This document shows positions 17,469 to 30,134 of a stretch of 64,000 bases of DNA, in pieces. Source of the stretch: Rhodovastum sp963804495 (GTDB lineage Bacteria > Pseudomonadota > Alphaproteobacteria > Acetobacterales > Acetobacteraceae). Position numbers and translations under genes: made by a program. Numbering within the stretch: position 1 is the stretch's first letter; every line of letters starts with the position of its first letter. The stretch is from the NCBI GenBank assembly GCA_963804495.1, contig CAWDQN010000010.1, forward strand, positions 186,001 to 250,000, in the 5' to 3' direction. The notes under the pieces are model-generated. The model saw only the letters and a list, made by a program, of their open reading frames with translations, ran no database searches and was not told the DNA's origin.

Positions 17469-18527
17469 TCACCTCAGATCGGCGCCGACCGCCTCGGTGA
17501 CGGTGGCAAATCCCTGTTCGTCGAGCGCCGCGAGCAACTGCCGGCGCAGCCGCCCGACCAGGGCGGGGCCGTCGTAAACAAGGGCCGTGTAAAGCTGCAC
17601 CAGCGCCGCGCCGGCGCGGATTTTCGCCAGCGCGTCGTGCCCGCTGGCCACCCCGCCGGCGCCGATCAGCACCAGCCGCCCGGCCGCCAGACGCGCCGCC
17701 TGCCGCAGCACCGCGGTGGAGAGCGCCAGCAGCGGCGCGCCGGACAGGCCGCCGGCCTCGCCTGCAAGGGGCGAGCGCAGGCCGGGCGGGCGGGCGATGG
17801 TCGTGTTGGACACGATCAGCCCGTCGGCGCCGTCTTCGACGCAGGCGGCAACGACGGCTTCCAGCCCGGCCGCCGGCAGATCGGGGGCGATCTTGACCAG
17901 CAGCGGCGGACGCTTCGGCACGGCGGCGCGCACCGCTCGCAAGATGGACCGCAGCCGCGCCTCGCCCTGCAGGTCGCGCAGTCCCGGCGTGTTCGGCGAG
18001 GACACGTTGATCACCACATAATCGGCGTGCGGCGCCACCGCGGCGACCAGCATCGGATAGTCGCGCTCGGGGTCGGCGCCGTCCTTGTTAATGCCCAGGT
18101 TGGCACCGACCGGCACGCCGGGCCGTCCGCCGGCACGCCCGGCCGCCAGGTTGCGGACGTAAGCGTCCAGCCCGGCGTTGTTGAACCCCATGCGGTTGAT
18201 CACCGCCCGGTCGGCGTCGAGCCGGAACAGCCGTGGCCTTGGATTGCCCGGTTGCGGGCGCGGCGTGACGGTGCCGGTTTCGACCAGGCCGAAGCCGAGC
18301 CGGGTCAGCGCGGCCGTGGCCTCGGCATTCTTGTCGAACCCGGCCGCGAGCCCGATCGGGTTGCCGAACCGCAGGCCCAGCGCCCGTATCGCCAGCCGGG
18401 GCTCGTTCGGCGTCGACTCGCGCCCCGCCAGGCCGCAGCGCAATGCGCGCAACGCCAGGCGGTGCGCGCGTTCGGGATCGGCCGCGCGGACCAGCGGCAG
18501 CAGGGCGGAGGCGAGGGCAGGGGTCAT
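17469..18527 (-). CDS. pyrD: Dihydroorotate dehydrogenase (quinone), class 2
   Basis: 352 residues from the ATG at 18527. It oxidises dihydroorotate to orotate in pyrimidine synthesis and passes electrons to quinone at the inner membrane. Family signatures: NPIGLAAGFDKNAEA near the N-terminus, GFNNAGLD, NVSSPNTPGLRDLQG and IGAGGVASGHDALAKIRAGA (FMN site). The N-terminal helical extension (first 40 or so residues) is the membrane-associating part of class 2. A longer frame begins at 18602 without a better start. Confidence 0.95.
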   Translation of the reverse strand: MTPALASALLPLVRAADPERAHRLALRALRCGLAGRESTPNEPRLAIRALGLRFGNPIGLAAGFDKNAEATAALTRLGFGLVETGTVTPRPQPGNPRPRLFRLDADRAVINRMGFNNAGLDAYVRNLAAGRAGGRPGVPVGANLGINKDGADPERDYPMLVAAVAPHADYVVINVSSPNTPGLRDLQGEARLRSILRAVRAAVPKRPPLLVKIAPDLPAAGLEAVVAACVEDGADGLIVSNTTIARPPGLRSPLAGEAGGLSGAPLLALSTAVLRQAARLAAGRLVLIGAGGVASGHDALAKIRAGAALVQLYTALVYDGPALVGRLRRQLLAALDEQGFATVTEAVGADLR

Positions 18528-18564
18528 GCCCGTACCCTGCTGCAAACCCGCCGGGAAGGAAAGC

Positions 18565-18822
18565 TTGCGCGGACGCATCGCCAAGCCGACATGGCATGGC
18601 ATGTGGAACGAGCCCTATCTGGAGACCTGTTGCCGCTCGGCGCTGCACCGGGTGTTTCTGTCCGGCGCGGCGGGGCGTCCGCCGGGCCTGAAGGACGGTC
18701 CTTGCCTGGAGCGGCTGCGCGGCATGGGACTGGCGCGGGTGCGCGGCGACGGGCGGTATGAACTGACGGAAGCGGGCACCGCGCGGCATGGCAGCGAGGT
18801 GCTGCGCCCGGCGGTGGGGTGA
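18565..18822 (+). CDS. Small conserved protein, winged-helix-like C-terminus
   Basis: 85 residues if translation starts at TTG 18565, which has GGAAGGA just upstream; the ATG at 18601 gives 73. The segment LKDGPCLERLRGMGLARVRG, then DGRYELTEAGTARHGSEVL has the pattern helix, wing and T-x-x-G seen in small winged-helix proteins, so nucleic-acid binding is possible. It is divergent from pyrD with starts close together. A perfect hairpin follows the stop. Function unknown. Confidence 0.6.
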   Translation: MRGRIAKPTWHGMWNEPYLETCCRSALHRVFLSGAAGRPPGLKDGPCLERLRGMGLARVRGDGRYELTEAGTARHGSEVLRPAVG

Positions 18823-18823
18823 A

Positions 18824-18850
18824 GCAAGGCCGGGCAAAGCCCGGCCTTGC
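18824..18850 (+). terminator. Perfect 12-bp hairpin after the small gene
   Basis: GCAAGGCCGGGC (18824-18835), loop AAA, GCCCGGCCTTGC (18839-18850). It begins two bases after the stop codon and is followed by TTCCCCTTGCC, a weak tail. It is a likely terminator before tRNA-Leu. Confidence 0.6.
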
Positions 18851-18908
18851 TTCCCCTTGCCTCCCGCCCCGCACTACGCTACCTCCGCCGGCTCACGGCC
18901 GCCGGGAC

Positions 18909-18993
<85 letters not shown>

Positions 18994-19036
18994 CCGGCCG
19001 GCCGCTTGGCGCGGGTTTTCGAGGATTTTCCGGGTT

Positions 19037-20404
19037 ATGCAGGTTACCGAGACGCTGTCCGAAGGGCTGAAGCGCGCCTATTCCGTGGTCGTGCCGGCCG
19101 CCGACATCGAGAGCCGCCATAGCAAGCGGCTGGCCGAGATTGGCCGCACCCTGCGCCTGCCCGGCTTCCGCCCCGGCAAAGTCCCAACCACGGTGCTCAA
19201 GCAGCGCTTCGGCACCAGCGTCACCGCCGAAGTGGTGGAGGAGAGCGTCAACCAGGCCACCCAGCGGGTGCTGACCGATCGCGGCCTGCGCGCCGCCACC
19301 CAGCCGCGAATCGATCTGGTGAGCGCCGACCCGGCCCGCGACCTGGAGTTCCGGCTTGAGCTGGAACTGCTGCCCGACATCACGCTGCCGGACTTCTCCG
19401 CCATCGAGATCACCCGCCTGACGGCCGAACCGGGCGAGGAGCAGGTCGCCCGCGCCCTCCAGGAACTCGCCCGCCGTCAGCGCGAGCTGCTGGTGGAGGA
19501 GCCGCGTCCCGCGGCGAAGGGGGATTTCCTTACCATCGACTTCGCCGGCAAGGTGGATGGCACCCCGTTTCCGGGCGGCACCGCCACCGACATGGACGTG
19601 GAAGTGGAGGGTTCCGGTTTCATCCCGGGCTTTACCGAACAATTGCTGGGCCTCGCACCGGGTGAGAGCCGCAGCATCGACGTGACCTTCCCCGAGCCTT
19701 ATAGTGTCCCCGACCTCGCCGGCCGGGTGGCGACGTTCGACATCACGGCCAAGCAGCTCAAGCGCGCGGTGGTCCCGGCGGCCGACGACGAGCTGGCCAA
19801 GAAAATCGGCTTCGAGGGGCTGGACGAGCTGACGGCGGCGCTGAAACGGCGGTTCCAGAACGAGATCGACCAGCTCGCCCGGCTGCGGCTCAAGCGCCAG
19901 TTGATGGACGCGCTGGCGGCCAGGACCGAATTCGCGGTGCCGCAGGCCATGGTGGAAAACGAGTTCGTCCAGATCTGGCAGCGCTTCGAGGAGAGCCGCA
20001 AGCAAGGCAAGATCGACGCCGACGACTCCGGCAAGGACGACGAGACCCTGAAGGCCGAGTACCGCGCCATCGCTGAGCGGCGCGTCCGGCTGGGGCTGCT
20101 GCTGTCGGAAATTGCACGCGCCAACGGCATCACCGCCGCCCAGGACGAGCTGACCCGCGCCATGCGGGCCGAGGCATCGCGCTATCCCGGCCAGGAGCAG
20201 CAGGTCATGGAGTTCTTCCGCACCAACCCGCAGGCCGTCGACCGGCTGCGCGGGCCGATCCTGGAGGAGAAAGTGGTCGACTTCGTGCTGGAACTGGCCC
20301 GCGTGACCGACAGCACGGTGACCGCCGACGAGTTGGCCCGCGAGGACGAGGCGCCCGCATCGTCGGATCAGACGTTTCCCGGACAATCGGCCGGGGCGGG
20401 CTGA
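19037..20404 (+). CDS. tig: Trigger factor (ribosome-associated chaperone and prolyl isomerase)
   Basis: 455 residues from the ATG at 19037. The N-terminal ribosome-binding domain has the signature GFRPGKVP. A PPIase (FKBP-like) domain follows with GDFLTIDFAGKVDG and the C-terminal helical arms. It binds near the exit tunnel and shields nascent chains. It heads tig-clpP-clpX-lon-hup, a classic order. It starts soon after tRNA-Leu; the start is set by the MQVTETL match to family N-termini. Confidence 0.96.
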   Translation: MQVTETLSEGLKRAYSVVVPAADIESRHSKRLAEIGRTLRLPGFRPGKVPTTVLKQRFGTSVTAEVVEESVNQATQRVLTDRGLRAATQPRIDLVSADPARDLEFRLELELLPDITLPDFSAIEITRLTAEPGEEQVARALQELARRQRELLVEEPRPAAKGDFLTIDFAGKVDGTPFPGGTATDMDVEVEGSGFIPGFTEQLLGLAPGESRSIDVTFPEPYSVPDLAGRVATFDITAKQLKRAVVPAADDELAKKIGFEGLDELTAALKRRFQNEIDQLARLRLKRQLMDALAARTEFAVPQAMVENEFVQIWQRFEESRKQGKIDADDSGKDDETLKAEYRAIAERRVRLGLLLSEIARANGITAAQDELTRAMRAEASRYPGQEQQVMEFFRTNPQAVDRLRGPILEEKVVDFVLELARVTDSTVTADELAREDEAPASSDQTFPGQSAGAG

Positions 20405-20544
20405 TCGGCGCCGCGGGCGCTTTGCAGCGGCGATGCAGGTGCCTATCTATAGCGGCAGTTTGACACGATTGCCGACGAAGAATTGCCGACGAAGATGGGC
20501 AGCCCCGCACCGGGGCCAGGCGACGGATTGGAAGGTCGAAGACG

Positions 20545-21186
20545 ATGAGGGATCGGGATCCCGTCGAAATCTATAGCAACACGCTGGTCCCGATGGTGGT
20601 CGAGCAGACCGCGCGGGGCGAGCGTGCCTATGACATCTACTCGCTGCTGCTGAAGCAGCGGATCATTTTTCTGACCGGCGCGGTGTTCGACCAGGTCAGC
20701 AGCCTGATCTGCGCGCAGCTTCTGTATCTGGAGAGCGAGAATCCCACCAAGGATATCTCATTCTACATCAATAGTCCGGGCGGCGTGGTCTCCTCGGGCC
20801 TGGCGATTTACGACACCATGCAGTACATCCGCAGCCCGGTCAGCACGGTTTGCATCGGCCAGGCCGCTTCCATGGGCAGTCTTCTGCTCACCGCCGGGGC
20901 AAAGGACAAGCGCTACGCCCTGCCGAATTCCCGCATCATGGTGCACCAGCCCTCCGGCGGTGCGCAGGGCCAGGCGACCGATATCGAAATCCAGGCGCGC
21001 GAAATCCTCACCCTGCGCAAGCGCCTGAACGAAATCTATGTCCGCCACACCGGCCAGCCGATCGAGGCGATCGAGCGCAAGCTGGAGCGCGACAGCTACC
21101 TGTCGGCCGAGGAAGCCCGCGATTTCGGCCTGGTCGATCAGGTGGTTGAGAACCGGCCTGCGCCATCCGATTCCGACAAGCCCTGA
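20545..21186 (+). CDS. clpP: ATP-dependent Clp protease proteolytic subunit
   Basis: 213 residues. Catalytic Ser in GQAASMGSLLL, His in RIMVHQPSGG, Asp in the GLVD region; processing region at the N-terminus. It forms the tetradecameric barrel that degrades proteins unfolded by ClpX or ClpA. The ATG at 20545 follows GGAAGGTCGAAGACG. Followed after 310 bases by clpX. Confidence 0.97.
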   Translation: MRDRDPVEIYSNTLVPMVVEQTARGERAYDIYSLLLKQRIIFLTGAVFDQVSSLICAQLLYLESENPTKDISFYINSPGGVVSSGLAIYDTMQYIRSPVSTVCIGQAASMGSLLLTAGAKDKRYALPNSRIMVHQPSGGAQGQATDIEIQAREILTLRKRLNEIYVRHTGQPIEAIERKLERDSYLSAEEARDFGLVDQVVENRPAPSDSDKP

Positions 21187-21496
21187 TTCGCAAAACCCCG
21201 ATCCGGCAAGCCCTGACCGCTGCCCGCCGTGGCCGCGATGCCACAAGGGTGGTTGGTCTGTGCAACCCTCGCATGCGCGTGGTTGCGCAGGGGCGGCGGT
21301 GATCCAGATAGTTGTGCGGCTGATTTCCGGTGATGGCCCGTTTCTTGCCTCTCCGGTGTTTATAACCTCAACGCCGACCCGCGTTGCCCGTCGCCGGCGG
21401 CCGCGGTCCTGCTGATTTGGCTGCGGCTTGTCCCCGTCCTCCGACGGGGTACCATCGGCAGGCGTGCTTCCCCGGCGGTCCGGGGCAGGAGTGCTC
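21187..21496. other. clpP-clpX intergenic region
   Basis: 310 bases. The decamer CAAGCCCTGA is directly repeated at the clpP stop and near 21205. A T-rich patch with TTTATAACC near 21358-21366 may be a -10 region for clpX. No gene seen. Confidence 0.4.
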
Positions 21497-22751
<1,255 letters not shown>

Positions 22752-22986
22752 GGCGATCGTTAGGGGCGGTGACGCCATGCAACACGCGCGCGGCGGACAC
22801 CGTCACTGAACAGTAAGGGTCTTGCGGCATGGCCGGGCCATGCCGATATCCGGGTTGTTCATCCGGGCGCCGATTTCATCCGGGCGGGCGTGTTTGCCGC
22901 CGGTTGTTTGCAGCGATTTCTGGGGGATGCGACCCGTGCCTGCAATCGGGGCGGGTCGCGTACCGACTGTCCTGAAGGAGGTCATC

Positions 22987-25557
<2,571 letters not shown>

Positions 25558-25585
25558 CCCGGTCGTCCGTACCGACTGCTTCCTC

Positions 25586-25620
25586 GACCCGCCCGGAGCG
25601 ATCCGGGCGGGTCGTTGCTT
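25586..25620 (+). terminator. Intrinsic terminator after lon
   Basis: Perfect 12-bp stem GACCCGCCCGGA / TCCGGGCGGGTC (25586-25597, 25602-25613) with a GCGA loop, followed by GTTGCTTTCC. It begins 28 bases after the lon stop. Confidence 0.75.
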
Positions 25621-25690
25621 TCCTGGCGGTTTCATGCCACGCAGGGGAGGCGAAACCGGCGGATTTCTGCGGTCCGCGCCGTGGGTGTCG

Positions 25691-25718
25691 TTGACGGCGC
25701 GGAAATCCGGCCTCTAGT
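25691..25718 (+). promoter_or_regulatory. Candidate promoter for the HU gene
   Basis: TTGACG at 25691-25696, a 16-base spacer, then TCTAGT at 25713-25718, close to the housekeeping sigma consensus. It lies about 75 bases before the HU start and after the lon terminator. Inferred from sequence only. Confidence 0.45.
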
Positions 25719-25792
25719 GTCGCCCGTGCCGGCGGGCGAATCGGCTGGCCGCGGATTGCGAGAATGGCAACGTCAGTGCAGGGGACTTTGCA

Positions 25793-26074
25793 GTGAACAA
25801 ATTGGACCTCGTCGCCCGGGTGGCGGATACGGCTGACCTTTCGCGCGGAAAGGCGGCCGAGGCCGTGGATGCCGTGCTGGACGCCATTCAGGCAGGGCTG
25901 AAGGACAGCGGAGAGGTGCGCCTGGTCGGGTTCGGCACCTTCGAGACGGTGAAGCGCAAGGCCTCGACCGGCCGCAACCCGCGGACCGGCGAGCAGATCC
26001 AGATAGAGGCCTCGACCTCGGTGAAGTTCAAGCCCGGCAAGGCGCTGAAGGACGCGGTCGACACCGACGCCTGA
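25793..26074 (+). CDS. hup: HU-family DNA-binding protein
   Basis: 93 residues, starting at GTG with GGGGAC upstream. N-terminal MNKLDLVARVAD; DNA-binding arm with GFGTFETVKRKASTGRNPRT; end VKFKPGKALKDAV. HU bends and compacts DNA as a dimer. The position directly after lon is typical of proteobacteria. Confidence 0.95.
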   Translation: MNKLDLVARVADTADLSRGKAAEAVDAVLDAIQAGLKDSGEVRLVGFGTFETVKRKASTGRNPRTGEQIQIEASTSVKFKPGKALKDAVDTDA

Positions 26075-26138
26075 TCGCGGCGTCCTGCCCGTACGCGGCA
26101 CTTTATCGGGGCTGCGCCCTGCGTTATGTCGTCCGGGC

Positions 26139-26210
26139 GGGCGGTTAGCTCAGCGGTAGAGCGTCTCGTTTACACCGAGAGGGCCGGCGGTTCGAACCCG
26201 TCACCGCCCA
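26139..26210 (+). tRNA. tRNA-Val (anticodon UAC)
   Basis: Acceptor GGGCGGT pairs with ACCGCCC (26203-26209). D-arm TAGCTCAGCGGTAGAGC, T-arm GGCGGTTCGAACCCGTC. Anticodon stem TCTCG/CGAGA encloses TTTACAC, anticodon TAC. No CCA is encoded. Confidence 0.95.
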
Positions 26211-26220
26211 TTCCGGCAGG

Positions 26221-26338
26221 CAAGGCCAGGGCTCTGCCCTGGATCCCGCTGCTGAAACTACTGGGTTCCAGGGGCCTCTCGGCCGTCGCGCCGAAGGCGC
26301 GCTCCGCGCGACGGCGGGTCCAGGGCAGAGCCCTGGCC
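26221..26338. repeat. Shortened two-ended copy of the intergenic repeat
   Basis: Both ends are present (CCAGGGCTCTGCCCTGG at 26226-26242 and CCAGGGCAGAGCCCTGG at 26320-26336), but the long inner stem of the full copies is missing. The right half is interrupted by a separate GC-rich hairpin CCGTCGCGC...GCGCGACGG. It lies between tRNA-Val and tRNA-Asp. Confidence 0.8.
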
Positions 26339-26415
26339 GTGTTTATCGCTACAATCAGCGGACCCACCGCTTGACGCGCCGTCCCGCCCGCTCTACATCC
26401 CGCCGCCTCGCTGCT

Positions 26416-26492
<77 letters not shown>

Positions 26493-26698
26493 GCAGCAGG
26501 TTCCCGGCCCGTCAGCGCCGGTTGACGCGGCAGGGCCGCGACCCTGCTGAAAAGCAACGCTTCGTGACGCTGGCCCTATGGCAGCGCAGGCGTTCTGCCG
26601 CTAGACTCCAAAGGCCCTGCGGGGAGGAACAAAGCCTCGCTGCCTGTCCGGACCTCTGCCGGACGGGCGTGATGCGGGCGCACCATAAGGAATGGACA

Positions 26699-27064
26699 AT
26701 GGCGCCGATCCTGGCTGATTATTTCCCGATCCTCGTGTTCATCGGGATCGCTGCGGTGATCGCGGTCTCGATGGTCGGGTCCTCGCTGATCCTGGCCCGC
26801 CAGAATCCGTATCCCGAGAAACTGTCGGCCTATGAATGCGGTTTCGAACCGTTCGGGGATGCGCGCCGCCGTTTCGATGTGCGATTTTACCTGGTCGCCA
26901 TCCTGTTCATTATTTTCGATCTCGAAGTCGCCTTCCTGTTTCCCTGGGCGGTCAGCCTGGCGGACATCGGCCTGTTCGGTTTTCTGTCGATGCTGGGCTT
27001 CCTGGGCGTGCTGACGGTCGGCTTCGTCTATGAATGGTGCAAGGGCGCCCTGGAGTGGGAGTGA
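26699..27064 (+). CDS. nuoA: NADH-quinone oxidoreductase subunit A
   Basis: 121 residues, membrane arm subunit. Signature YECGFEPFGDARRRFDVRFY with the conserved Cys, then LVAILFIIFDLEVAFLFPWA. Three membrane segments are expected. The ATG at 26699 has AAGGA upstream. It opens the nuo operon; GTG of nuoB overlaps its stop. Confidence 0.96.
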   Translation: MAPILADYFPILVFIGIAAVIAVSMVGSSLILARQNPYPEKLSAYECGFEPFGDARRRFDVRFYLVAILFIIFDLEVAFLFPWAVSLADIGLFGFLSMLGFLGVLTVGFVYEWCKGALEWE

Positions 27065-27633
27065 CCGGCGTGAGCCCCGACATGACCGTTTACCAGCGGC
27101 TGAACCTGAACCAGGCGCTGGAACCCGGCCCCGCACAGGACGCGGTGATCAAGGGCATCACCGGCGAGATCGAGAACAAGGGCTTCGTGGTTGCCAATCT
27201 CGACCGGGTGGTGAACTGGGCGCGCACCGGCAGCCTGTGGCCGATGACGTTCGGCCTGGCGTGTTGCGCTATCGAAATGATACATGCCTACATGCCGCGC
27301 TACGACCTCGACCGGTTGGGCATCATTCCACGCGCATCGCCCCGCCAGAGCGACGTGATGATCGTGGCCGGGACGCTGACCAACAAGATGGCCCCCGCGC
27401 TGCGTCGCGTCTACGACCAGATGCCGGAGCCGCGCTGGGTGATCAGCATGGGCAGCTGCGCCAATGGCGGCGGCTACTATCACTATTCCTATTCCGTGGT
27501 GCGCGGCTGCGACCGGGTGGTGCCGGTCGATATCTACGTGCCGGGCTGTCCGCCGACGGCGGAGGCGCTGGTGTACGGAATCATGCAATTGCAGAAGAAA
27601 ATCCGACGCACCGGGACAATCCTCCGTGGCTGA
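27061..27633 (+). CDS. nuoB: NADH-quinone oxidoreductase subunit B
   Basis: 190 residues from GTG 27061, which overlaps the nuoA stop; GTG 27070 and ATG 27082 are alternatives. It carries the N2 iron-sulphur cluster next to the quinone site: ligands in GLACCAIEMI, SMGSCANGGG and YVPGCPPTAEAL. N-termini of this family vary, so the start is uncertain. Confidence 0.95.
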   Translation: MTGVSPDMTVYQRLNLNQALEPGPAQDAVIKGITGEIENKGFVVANLDRVVNWARTGSLWPMTFGLACCAIEMIHAYMPRYDLDRLGIIPRASPRQSDVMIVAGTLTNKMAPALRRVYDQMPEPRWVISMGSCANGGGYYHYSYSVVRGCDRVVPVDIYVPGCPPTAEALVYGIMQLQKKIRRTGTILRG

Positions 27634-28264
27634 GGCGCCGGAACAGGGCGGCATCGCCGCGGCGGGGCTGCTGACGCAGGTGGCAAGCTTGCCCGGCATC
27701 CTGCGCGTCTATGCAGAAAAGGATGAAGCCGTGGCGCTCGCCGGCCGCCAGCACCTGCTGGCGCTGATGACCGTGCTGCGCGATGACCCGCGCTTCGCCT
27801 TCGAGCAGTGCATGGATATCTGCGGCGTCGACTGGCCCGAGCGCGCCGAGCGGTTCGACGTGGTCTACAACTTGCTTTCGGTGTCACTGAACCAACGATT
27901 GCGCGTGATCGTGACAACGGATGAACAACACCCGGTCCCGTCGGTGTGGACCATCTGGCCCTCGGCGACCTGGTGGGAGCGGGAGGCGTGGGATTTGTTG
28001 GGCATCGCCTTCGACGGTCAGCCCGACCTGCGCCGCATCCTCAGCGACTACGGCTTCGAGGGCCACCCGCTGCGCAAGGATTTTCCGCTCACCGGCTATG
28101 TGGAGGTCCGCTACGACGAGGAACGCCAGCAGGTGGTCTATGAGCCCGTGCGGCTGACCCAGGATTTCCGGAGTTTCGATTTTCTGTCGCCATGGGAAGC
28201 CATGACCACGCTGCCGGGCGATGAAAAGGCGCGCCAGACCCGGGCAGCGGGGGGCGGGTCGTGA
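27626..28264 (+). CDS. nuoC: NADH-quinone oxidoreductase subunit C
   Basis: 212 residues from GTG 27626, overlapping nuoB. Core segment CGVDWPERAERFDVVYNLLS, then WEREAWDLLGIAFDGQPDLRR and DYGFEGHPLRKDFPLTGYVE, which are the family signatures. Peripheral-arm structural subunit near the quinone site. Separate from nuoD, not fused. nuoD starts at GTG overlapping its stop. Confidence 0.95.
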   Translation: MAEAPEQGGIAAAGLLTQVASLPGILRVYAEKDEAVALAGRQHLLALMTVLRDDPRFAFEQCMDICGVDWPERAERFDVVYNLLSVSLNQRLRVIVTTDEQHPVPSVWTIWPSATWWEREAWDLLGIAFDGQPDLRRILSDYGFEGHPLRKDFPLTGYVEVRYDEERQQVVYEPVRLTQDFRSFDFLSPWEAMTTLPGDEKARQTRAAGGGS

Positions 28265-29481
28265 ACGAGGCAGCTGCCGGCGACCGGCCGATGACGGTCA
28301 CCACCAAGTCGGTGGAATTTGGCGGCCAGGCGCTGAACTTCGGCCCGCAGCACCCGTCCGCGCACGGGGTGCTGCGGCTGATCCTGGAACTGGACGGCGA
28401 GGTGATCGAGCGCGCCGATCCGCATATCGGCCTGCTGCATCGCGGCACCGAGAAACTGATCGAGTACAAAACGTATATCCAGGCAGGCCCGTATTTCGAC
28501 CGGTTGGACTACACCAGCCCGATGTCGCAGGAGCATGTGTTTGTTCTTGCCGTCGAGAAGCTGCTGGGCATTGAGGCGCCCGAGCGCGCCAAATGGATCC
28601 GCACCCTGTTCTCCGAAATCACCCGGGTGCTGAACCATCTGCTGAATGTCACCACCTACGCGCTCGACATCGGCGCCATCACGCCGGCGCTCTGGGGCTT
28701 CGAGGAGCGCGAGAAGCTGATGGAGTTCTACGAGGCCGCCACCGGCGCGCGGTTTCACGCCAATTACTTCCGCCCGGGCGGGGTGGCGAAGGACCTGCCT
28801 GCCGGGCTGGAGGATCGCATCGCCGCGTGGGCCGAGGAATTCCCGCAGTTCATCGATGACCTCGAAGCGCTGCTGACCGAAAACCGCATCTGGAAGCAGC
28901 GTACTGTCGATATCGGCGTGATCGATGCCGAGACGGCGCTGGCCTGGGGATTCTCCGGCCCGTCGCTGCGCGCCTCCGGCGTGCCGTGGGATCTGCGGCG
29001 TGCCGAGCCTTATGAAATGTACGAGCGGCTCGACTTCAAGGTGGCGGTGGGCCGCCATGGCGACTGCTACGACCGCTACATCGTCCGCGTCTGGGAAATG
29101 CGCGAGAGCGTGAAAATCGTTCGCCAGTGTCTGCAGCAGATTCGGCCGGGGCCGGTGAAAGTGCAGGACCGCAAGTTCACCCCGCCGACGCGCGGGGAGA
29201 TGAAGCGCTCGATGGAAGCTCTGATCCACCATTTCAAGCTCTACACCGAAGGGTTCCATGTGCCGGCGGGCACCACCTACACGGCGGTGGAGACGCCGAA
29301 GGGCGAGCTGGGGGTCTATCTGGTGGCCGACGGCAGCAACCGGCCCTATCGTTGCAAGATCCGCGCAACCGGGTTCGCCCATCTGCAGGCGATGGACCTG
29401 CTGACGAAGCGCCACATGCTGGCCGATTGCGTCGCGATCATCGGCTCGCTCGACATCGTGTTCGGCGAAATCGACAGGTAG
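28261..29481 (+). CDS. nuoD: NADH-quinone oxidoreductase subunit D
   Basis: 406 residues from GTG 28261; an internal ATG at 28291 fits some homologues. 49-kDa subunit lining the quinone cavity: NFGPQHPSAHGVLRL with the key His, HIGLLHRGTEKLIEYK, and a C-terminus near LDIVFGEIDR. Quinone-site subunit with NuoB. Confidence 0.96.
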   Translation: MNEAAAGDRPMTVTTKSVEFGGQALNFGPQHPSAHGVLRLILELDGEVIERADPHIGLLHRGTEKLIEYKTYIQAGPYFDRLDYTSPMSQEHVFVLAVEKLLGIEAPERAKWIRTLFSEITRVLNHLLNVTTYALDIGAITPALWGFEEREKLMEFYEAATGARFHANYFRPGGVAKDLPAGLEDRIAAWAEEFPQFIDDLEALLTENRIWKQRTVDIGVIDAETALAWGFSGPSLRASGVPWDLRRAEPYEMYERLDFKVAVGRHGDCYDRYIVRVWEMRESVKIVRQCLQQIRPGPVKVQDRKFTPPTRGEMKRSMEALIHHFKLYTEGFHVPAGTTYTAVETPKGELGVYLVADGSNRPYRCKIRATGFAHLQAMDLLTKRHMLADCVAIIGSLDIVFGEIDR

Positions 29482-29485
29482 AGAC

Positions 29486-30130
29486 ATGGCAGCAGGGACC
29501 GATGGCGCGCCACCGGCGCAGGAGCCGACCAGCTTCAGCTTCGACGCCGAGAGCGAGGCACAGATCCAGCGCTTGCTGGCGAAATACCCGGCGGGCAAGC
29601 AGGCCAGCGCGGTGCTGGGGCTGGTCGATCTGGTACAGCGCCAGATGGGCCGCACCAGCGGCAGCGCCTGGGTGCCGCGCGTCGCCATGGATGAGGTCGC
29701 CCGCCGGCTCGGCATGGCGCCGATCCGCGTCTACGAGGTCGCCACCTTTTACGCCATGGTCAACACCACCCCGGTGGGCAAGTACCATTTGCAGGTCTGC
29801 ACCACCACGCCGTGCTGGCTGCGCGGATCGGACGAGGTGGTGCACGCCTGCCGCCGCGCCACCGGCATTCAAGAGTGGAAGGAGACCAGCGCGGACGGGC
29901 TGTTCACCATGTCGGAGGTGGAATGCCTCGGCGCCTGCGTAAACGCGCCGATTTTGCAGGTGAACGACGATTTTTACGAGGACATGGACGCCGAGAGCAC
30001 GGCGCGCCTGCTGGCGGCACTGAAGCGGGGCGAGGCGCCGAAGCCCGGCTCGATGACCGGCCGGCAGACGTCGGCCCCCGAGGGCGGACCGATCACACTG
30101 ACATCGCTCACCTTCGAACAGGCGGAGTGA
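29486..30130 (+). CDS. nuoE: NADH-quinone oxidoreductase subunit E
   Basis: 214 residues. 24-kDa subunit with a [2Fe-2S] cluster bound by CTTTPCWLRGS and ECLGACVNAP. N-terminal helical part, thioredoxin-like fold. It forms the NADH-oxidising tip with NuoF. The start at 29486 lies four bases after the nuoD stop. Confidence 0.95.
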   Translation: MAAGTDGAPPAQEPTSFSFDAESEAQIQRLLAKYPAGKQASAVLGLVDLVQRQMGRTSGSAWVPRVAMDEVARRLGMAPIRVYEVATFYAMVNTTPVGKYHLQVCTTTPCWLRGSDEVVHACRRATGIQEWKETSADGLFTMSEVECLGACVNAPILQVNDDFYEDMDAESTARLLAALKRGEAPKPGSMTGRQTSAPEGGPITLTSLTFEQAE

Positions 30131-30134
30131 GGGG

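Noticed and set aside
26221..26338. Simple intrinsic terminator between the two tRNA genes
   Set aside because: No T-tract, and both ends match the dispersed repeat family.
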